From: Littorina saxatilis
Lineage: Eukaryota; Mollusca; Gastropoda; Littorinimorpha; Littorinidae
Direction: 5' to 3'
Length of the DNA stretch: 64,000 bases
Assembly: GCF_037325665.1 (NCBI RefSeq)
Contig: NC_090253.1
Coordinates: 15,499,493-15,563,492 of the forward strand
Below, in pieces: positions 14,096-64,000 of this stretch. Numbering within the stretch: position 1 is the stretch's first letter; each line of letters starts with the position of its first letter. The notes under the pieces were generated by a model. That model saw only the letters and a list, made by a program, of their open reading frames with translations. It made no database searches and was not told the origin of the DNA. The position numbers and the translations under genes are program-made.

Positions 14096-16218
14096 TTCTA
14101 AAAATTGCAACTGCGGCATGGCATATAGTAGCACACATTTAAAGTTATATGATATCTTCGTACCGTCCCAATCTGCGACTGTTCAATTCAACCGACGATG
14201 CAGCCCAGGCAGACACCGCTTTGACAGGCTGGTTGGTAATATGATGGATGAGAAGATATCGAGTTAATTCTCAGACTGATTTCAATTCATATGGTACGGT
14301 GACCGGCTAAGACTGTAATCAGCACGTCCTGTTATCTTTATCACGTATCACCTTTTCATTACAATGTAATAGGGCGTCCCTTGATCGTTCCGTAGTAAAT
14401 ATGATATGAACAGTCGAACCTGTCCTCGCAAACACCTCTAGATAACGACCACCTCCCTACTACGGCCACCCAAACTGAACTGACTCCGACATGTTTTTCT
14501 CTAAATAATTCCCCTTTTCATAGCGACCTCCTGTCTACAATTAACGACCACTATTTGTTGATCTCCTGTGTAGTCGTCATAGACAGTACTACATGTATAT
14601 ATATAGCTCGCTGTCTCGCTGTGGACTCGGTTAACAGGCACATGAAACTGGCCGCGGGGGCGTGGGGTCCTTTTTCTACTTCCTTCTCAGGGGCGGAGCA
14701 GTTAAAGATGAGGGGGGGGTTAAAACCTGGGGTTCTCCTGAAGCTGAAGAATTATTTTAGCTATTTTATAAAAAATGTGTGGCTTATCCTTGATTTTAAA
14801 CATGATCAACTGGTGTCAGCAGCCACTCATTATTTCTTTTAAAGTTAGTATTACATAATGGCAATTATTTTTCACAGACAGCCGGGCGAGCGGGGGGGGG
14901 GGGGGGGGGGTCCGGAACCCCTGCAACACCCCCCCCCCCTAATCCGCCCCTGCTTCTAAGATGGAAGACAGGAGGACAGCTGGCCCGCCCCCCGCGCCGG
15001 CCATCCTGACAGTGTAATATGGTTGTAATTCAGTATGACCATGATCGATCGAAGCACACTCCGGCTCTTGCAGAAATACTGAGTTCAGCCACGGTTTGCG
15101 TGTAGCATTAAAGGGCAGTTTCAATGATTATCTTGAAGAACAAAAAGAAGCTGAGAAGTTTGGGGTACAATAAATGGTATTCAGAAACACAGGCGTCAGA
15201 AACACCTCCCCCCCCCACCCGTAATACATAAATAAAATCATTTAAAAATCTTGTTTTAGACTGATAAGTGATAGCTGAGGAGAATCATTCAATTCTAACA
15301 GCGAGACCCAGACATAGACATATAGACATAGACATACTGAGAAGACTTTATTATCTCAACAGGTAACTTTGTTTGTGGTGTGTATATGACAACACACATA
15401 ACACATGACATAGAACAACATGAAACATTGAGATACGTACTACAGTTTAAGAATTAAATACAAATAATTCCTTAAACATGACTTCAAAATCTCGGTGCAA
15501 ATAATCATATCAACTCATGAATTAATTCATTACTTACGTACAACAGAGAAGAAGCTAAGAATTTGAACATAATAATGTATTTGTATAATTTATGTACAAT
15601 GTAGAAGCACGCACAGGCGCCAGACGTGCAGAAAATACGAGATTTATTTTCAACACCGTCCCAGTAAGAACCCTGTTGAGAATACTAAGATTGTCTGGCG
15701 CCTGTACCAGGTTTAGAGACATGTGTTTTCTTTATACCGTTGTCGGCTTGGCCTTTGTCAAATGCCATAATATCCAGTGCTGTTCACTTTAAAAGGACCT
15801 TTACCTAATCAAAAACGTCACAGTTTGCCTTTTGAGAAAGGGAAGCAAAGCAAAGCGAGGGAAGTTTCCTTGACGAACTTCTGCATCGAGCCTTTAATAT
15901 ATTAAACTTCCTGTTTCAAACCTAATGTAGAAATAATTTTTTAAAACTTAATAACACGGCCAATAACAATATGTCCGTGAATCAGTGGAACTTTTGATTA
16001 ATAGTCATTCACAAATTAATGGCAAAGTTCTGTAAATATAATTAAAACAATAAAAGTTCCAAAAACGACTGACTTTCCTTTGTTTATTATTGTTTTAATT
16101 CTCGAGTTTGGGATGTTAGCAGTCTGTCACTGATTTCAGCCGGATTTCTGAACTTTAATAAAGATAAGTTCGAGTAGTCAGAGATTATTTAATTATAGTG
16201 TAGACTGATGAGACTATA
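14096..16218. other. Intergenic stretch, remnants only
   Basis: No gene is seen. 14400-14550 holds an old repeat (GTCGAACCTGTC..AACGACCACC). 14687-14957 is a decayed MITE with GGGGCGGA at one end and TCCGCCCC at the other, around poly-G/poly-C runs. 15613-15625 and 15693-15705 are perfect 13-bp inverted repeats (ACAGGCGCCAGAC). The rest is A/T-rich and unassigned. Confidence 0.5.
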
Positions 16219-16571
16219 GAGGGCCCCAAAGGGTTTAAAATCGTGATCGTGATTGGCGTTTTTTGACCTTTCTGTGACCGTGATTGCCGAAATTTCATTT
16301 CTGTGATCGTGATGGGACTTTGCCCGTGATCCGTGATGACAAAAAAAATCAAGTCTTGTGATCGTGATCGTCATTTGTTTTCGTGATTGTGATGGGCATT
16401 ATTGCAAAGCATTTTATTTTCAACGTACATTTTTCACAGCTGTATCACTCTATGATCCTCTATTCGTCAAGGTGTTTGTGATCGTGAAAACAAAAATCAA
16501 GATAACTGTGATCGTGAAAGCTAAAATTTCCCTTCCCGTGATCGTGATGATACTCCCCCTTTGGGGCCCTC
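16219..16571 (+). mobile_element. Complete MITE with internal GTGATCGTGA repeats and TSD
   Basis: The ends are GAGGGCCCCAAAGG and CCTTTGGGGCCCTC, and ACTATA is present on both sides (16213-16218 and 16572-16577). Inside, the motif GTGATCGTGA and variants recur about ten times. No coding sequence is seen. A reversed half copy is at 6075-6214. Confidence 0.8.
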
Positions 16572-17008
16572 ACTATAGTACGTGTAGATTAGACTGTGTC
16601 TCTGGAGTAGTTCGATCACGTTGCCTGTTTCACCGTAAAAAGACCCCAGTTAAATTCGTTGAGCACTACCCGATTGTGCTGCTTTTGATCATTCGATCAT
16701 CTTACTGCACTGACTGATCAGGAACCGTCTCTTTGTGCACCCATTTTTCACCAGCATGTTTGACTCAACATTGACCTAACTGTACCGAACATGAAAAACA
16801 GAAAGATCAAATTAAGTCAGTCTCTATGAAACGTAAAAAGAAACAGTTTATTTGTTCTTTCTACGAGGGCATTTACTTAATAAAACACGCGGAGACGACG
16901 ACAGATCGAACGCTATTGAAAAACAAGCGAGCTGTAGCAGACGAAACAAGGAAGACAGAAGTCATTCCCATTTTAGGGATTGGAACGTTCGCTCGTCTCA
17001 TTCAGTTC

Positions 17009-17018
17009 GCGCATGCGC
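17009..17018. promoter_or_regulatory. NRF-1-type palindrome in the coronin promoter
   Basis: GCGCATGCGC is a perfect match to the NRF-1 consensus found in many animal TATA-less promoters. It lies about 120 bp upstream of a probable non-coding first-exon donor and about 400 bp upstream of the coronin ATG, in locally CpG-richer sequence. Confidence 0.5.
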
Positions 17019-17024
17019 ATCATT

Positions 17025-17132
17025 CAGTTCCTTTTCCGCGTTGCGGTGGGGCGTTCATTTCCATCCCTTTGCTTTGACAAGCAAAGGCTTCTTTGTGTTT
17101 TCATGGTATAATTGTCTACAAACACAAACAAT
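17025..17132 (+). other. Probable 5' UTR exon end of coronin
   Basis: A strong donor, AAACAAT-GTAAGTGTG, starts at 17133. The next good acceptor, CTCTTACAG, ends at 17419, directly before the coronin ATG. A spliced leader exon of about 100 bp followed by a 287-bp intron is the simplest reading. The exon's 5' edge is not visible. Confidence 0.45.
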
Positions 17133-17377
17133 GTAAGTGTGACCTTTTTTGTTAATCAGTTCTAAGTTTCTTGGCGTATTGTTACGCATGTGATCTTTGT
17201 TAAACGGCCTTAAAAGTGTGTTAAGTTTGTGTTCGATACCGGCAGATGCCGAAATCCTGCTTACCTCCCTTAGGACCCTCTGATCGCTTGTATCTCGATC
17301 AGTCATCATTTCGGACGACTGACACGGGAAGTCTCATATAATAAATGATTCAATCGCGTATCCTGAGGAGAAATTGA

Positions 17378-60643
<43,266 letters not shown>

Positions 60644-62133
60644 TGGCTGCTGAAGTGTCGACGTCGCTTGGCTTCTGTTATCAAGTGCATTCATGATTCT
60701 GTACATCTTATCTAAGTCATCCATAATCGAAATTTGAAGCCTGTGGACTTTGTGTCATGTGTTTTTCATTCACTGATGTCGAATGCGGGGCGAGCAGGGC
60801 TGGGTGTGTTATGCTGCACAATTTCTTTGTGTTAGGTCAAAAATGCGTCGTTTTGGATTAGTTGCTCGAAGTAGTGGAGACTGATTGATTTTGGAAGTAA
60901 GATTTAATTTGCAGAGTGAAAAAAAAGTATAAAGTACTTAACCGCACAAAAACGTATACCCTATACTTTCATCTTTCATAGAAATGTTTAAAACTGGCTT
61001 GTTCCCGAAAAGAAGTTAATTGAAATTACAGCGGTTTTAACAGAAGGACTAATTAATGTAAACCAGGTTTAGAAGGCAAACCTGACTGAATTTGCTATCA
61101 AAGCACATGATGTTCTTGCAGCAAGCTTTTCTTACCAGCAAAGCAATTTCAGTTAGCAGATTACTTTTTTTACATTTTTTATATTTTGTGTATGATGAAC
61201 AATCACACAAAGTGTTCCTTTCTGGGATGGAGAGTTTACGTCAGTTCAAAAAGCCCTTGGGATCCTCAGGTATGTACGTGCCTGAGGTATCTCGGGGGGG
61301 AACTTAAGTCTTCCGTTCATACTCCTGCACTTAGCTCAGACATAATATTACTCTGGTGGTGACTGTAGTTGCCTTTTTACCCTCTGGGAAGTCGAATAAG
61401 TGTAACTGTATTATATCCCATGAGCTGTACTTCTTTGTCTCTGTACTTACAGTGCACCAATATTTCTTGCACTTATACAATACAAAAAACAAATGTGCAC
61501 ACTACTAGAGTTTTTGGTTTCTTCTTGACAAGACTGTGGACATACAGACTCTTGGCCGATCTAGACCTGTGCTCATGAAATAATCCATCCAAATTGTTCG
61601 AAAATTGTGAAGTCTGATGCCCAGTTTTCATTTTTGATATTGGTTCATCCGAGGTAACTGTATTACGCTCATGGGAAATAAGGCTAAATTCCTGCTGAGG
61701 GCTCATGCCGTATAAATTCTATGTGTCGACAGTGCGCATTCTTGCGTACTGTCTTGACATGGATGAAACTGGTATGAGCTGGCATCGGGGACGTAGGCTG
61801 CATGTATCGCGCGCACGTTCATGAACACTCGACCCACATGCATTTTCTTGTTTTGAGATGACAGCAGCTTGGTGGAATCATACATTGTGTATTCTTTTAT
61901 GGTGAGCATAAGTTAGGCTCACTCTGTGACAGTTTTGTCTTGCTGAAGTGTGTATATTTTGCTCTTGCATCGCAGAGAAGCTACTGCAGCTTCGAAGTGT
62001 ATATAGAGACGTGTTCCTTTTGTTTGTTCATGCTTTGAAACTAACTTTGCAATGCTTTCTGCTTTAGGCCTCGAGTGGTTTTGTTGCGATTCAAGGACAA
62101 GTGAAAATTTGCTTGAATTTTGTTTGTTGGAAT

Positions 62134-62210
<77 letters not shown>

Positions 62211-62294
62211 AGAGAGAGAAAGAGAGAGAGAGACAGAGAGAGAAATAGAGAGAGAGAGAGAAAGAGAGAGAGAGACAGAGAGAGACAGAGAGAG

Positions 62295-62360
<66 letters not shown>

Positions 62361-64000
62361 TTTGTCAGTGTGTTAAGTTCATGGTGCCATCTAAAACAGC
62401 AAAAAAAGTCCACTATCAAAGAGCAAATGTTAAAAAAAAAAGAGCAATAAACAAGAAGATTGGCTCATAAGATCAGAACTAAAAAACAAGTTTGGCAATG
62501 ACACAAAACAACACCCAGTTTCATCATTTGGATGGTTTTGTTTTGTTTTGTTTTTTAATTAATATTAATTAAAATTTGTAATTGTTCCCTCTCTGTTGTT
62601 GCAAATGTTTACTGATTTCTTCACTGAACCTGTTGGAAGAAAAGGGTGAGGGGTAGGGAACCGAAAGTTTTTGTGCCTTATCTAAGTGCTGCTATGTTGT
62701 TGTTTTTTCAGTGTTTTCTGTACATTTTTTGGTGTGTACACTTCCTTGCAGGAACAAAAATGAGCTGAAACTGACACAAATTAGAAAAAAATGTATGCTG
62801 CCATCAGTTACAGTCACTTGCAAGTTGTCAACAGTTTTGCCATTTGGACTTTAGTTTCTGTTTGGTCATAAATGATTCCAAAACAAAATCTTTTTGAAGG
62901 ACAAATTTGCATAATTAGAAGCCAAAAATATTAGACAAGAAAGTAAAAAGCTTTGGACATAAGTTGTGTTAATATATTTATGCAATTGGCAGTTTTGCCT
63001 GTGTGCATTTAAAACTTTTAAAAAATCAGTTGGGTGACCATAATACATGTAGCTGATATGCGAGATGCTCACTTTGTCTATGGTGGGCTGTTTTATTCTT
63101 ATTGTGTTATTTTCTTCATGTAACACATGTTTGCATGTAAATGTGTGAGTGCTTGAGGCATGATTGAAACTTCGGTTGTTTTTCGGACAACTTTGTATGG
63201 TTAGAAAACTTTTTTGTCATTTTAAACAAAGAATTTTTTTTTTTTAAGGAAGTGCAACATTCAGAAACTCTGCAGGCTTCTGTCTGCATTAATTCTGAAT
63301 GTTCTAAATTTTTTTTTATTCATCATGTGCTGGTGCTTCGTTCAGCGTCGTCCCTTTCTGAAAAAAATACTCAAGTTGTCAGCATTTTATTGCAACATGT
63401 TAAAAATTCGATTCAAAGGGAACTGAGCAAAGAATGCAAAATGGCTTCTTTTTTTTTTTAAAGAGCAATTTTTCCATTATTACTGCCGGCTGTAAATGAC
63501 AAGAAATGGTCTGCCTCCGAGAAAGAAATCCAAAATGTTTGTTTTCTTTCTGAAACAAGAATACAGTAATGAGCTTTCTTCCACCTCCTGAAAACAAATT
63601 CCCCCATTGTTTCTGTGGCTTACAATGGTAAAAATTATCTGCAACTGTAAACCATGGACCTTTTTTTTCTCCATTTATTTTCTTTTGCAAGCATACTTGG
63701 GCTCAGATTGCATTGCATTGTGCGACATTTTCTCTCAGAAACAAAAAGTGTAGACAGTAAGAGTGAGTGAAACCACAACACATGAAAGCGGGTTTGATGA
63801 ATGCAGTGTCTAGCATGTGTATTCTGTCACTTGTGGGTATTTCTTGGCACACCTTTTCTTCTTAAAATATATAATTATATACCTGACAAAAAAGATTTTT
63901 TTTTTTTTAGTCTGTCTGTATAAATTATTGATGCAACTGTTTTACTCACTGGTGATTGTGATGTAATGCTTTCATTTTAAGTAACCTGTAAGCATCAACT
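60644..64000 (+). other. Coronin 3' UTR and downstream sequence
   Basis: No further coding exon is recognised. A (GA)n tract lies at 62138-62357. An AATAAA occurs at about 62445, with T-rich and A-rich stretches after it. The true 3' end cannot be set from sequence alone. Open frames here are short and unsupported. Confidence 0.5.
62138..62357 (+). repeat. (GA)n microsatellite
   Basis: About 220 bases of GA with GACA, GAAA and GGGG breaks. Confidence 0.92.

Overview
This window is eukaryotic and most likely from a mollusc, probably a marine gastropod. Exons are short with GT-AG introns, codon use is animal-like, and the introns are full of tRNA-derived SINEs, foldback MITEs, (GT)n/(GA)n tracts and DIRS-type elements. 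The species is inferred from the style of the repeats, not proven.

Two host genes are readable, both on the + strand. (1) An UNC93A-like, MFS-fold membrane protein spans 1430-10720 in seven coding exons (626 aa as modelled; all splice phases agree). (2) A type I coronin spans 17420-60643. It has nine shared coding exons and two alternative last exons (10a at 55298-55435, 10b at 60500-60643). Each last exon encodes a different C-terminal coiled coil, giving 485 or 487 aa. A CpG-rich stretch with an NRF-1-type palindrome and a probable 5' UTR exon lies at about 17.0-17.13 kb.

Layout: 1-1429 is upstream sequence with a MITE and diverged local duplications. 1430-10720 is the UNC93-like gene. 10721-16990 is intergenic, with microsatellites, a possible Helitron end and a palindromic MITE. 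17420-60643 is coronin, whose 20-kb first intron and 8.7-kb ninth intron each hold a DIRS-like tyrosine-recombinase retroelement with inverted terminal repeats and an internal complementary region. 60644-64000 is 3' UTR or downstream sequence.

The most unusual feature is in the UNC93-like gene. Its splice junctions have repeatedly been copied in tandem: the exon 1 end with its donor, most of exon 2 with its donor (twice), and the exon 3 acceptor (twice, plus a body fragment). The exon 6 acceptor has grown into seven copies of an 88-93 bp exon-bearing unit followed by exactly thirty 22-bp units, nearly all ending in a TTGCAG/G- or TTGTAG/G-type 3' splice site. A (GTAA)n donor-like tract precedes exon 5, and a decayed exon 3 copy sits in coronin. 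Other points of note are the two coronin C-termini, a near-perfect 82-bp-arm hairpin inside what looks like a retroposed insert with a 15-bp target duplication, a nearby paralogous empty site for the second DIRS copy, a piggyBac-like element carrying a nested repeat rich in AGGTCA half-sites, and several multi-level transposon nests.
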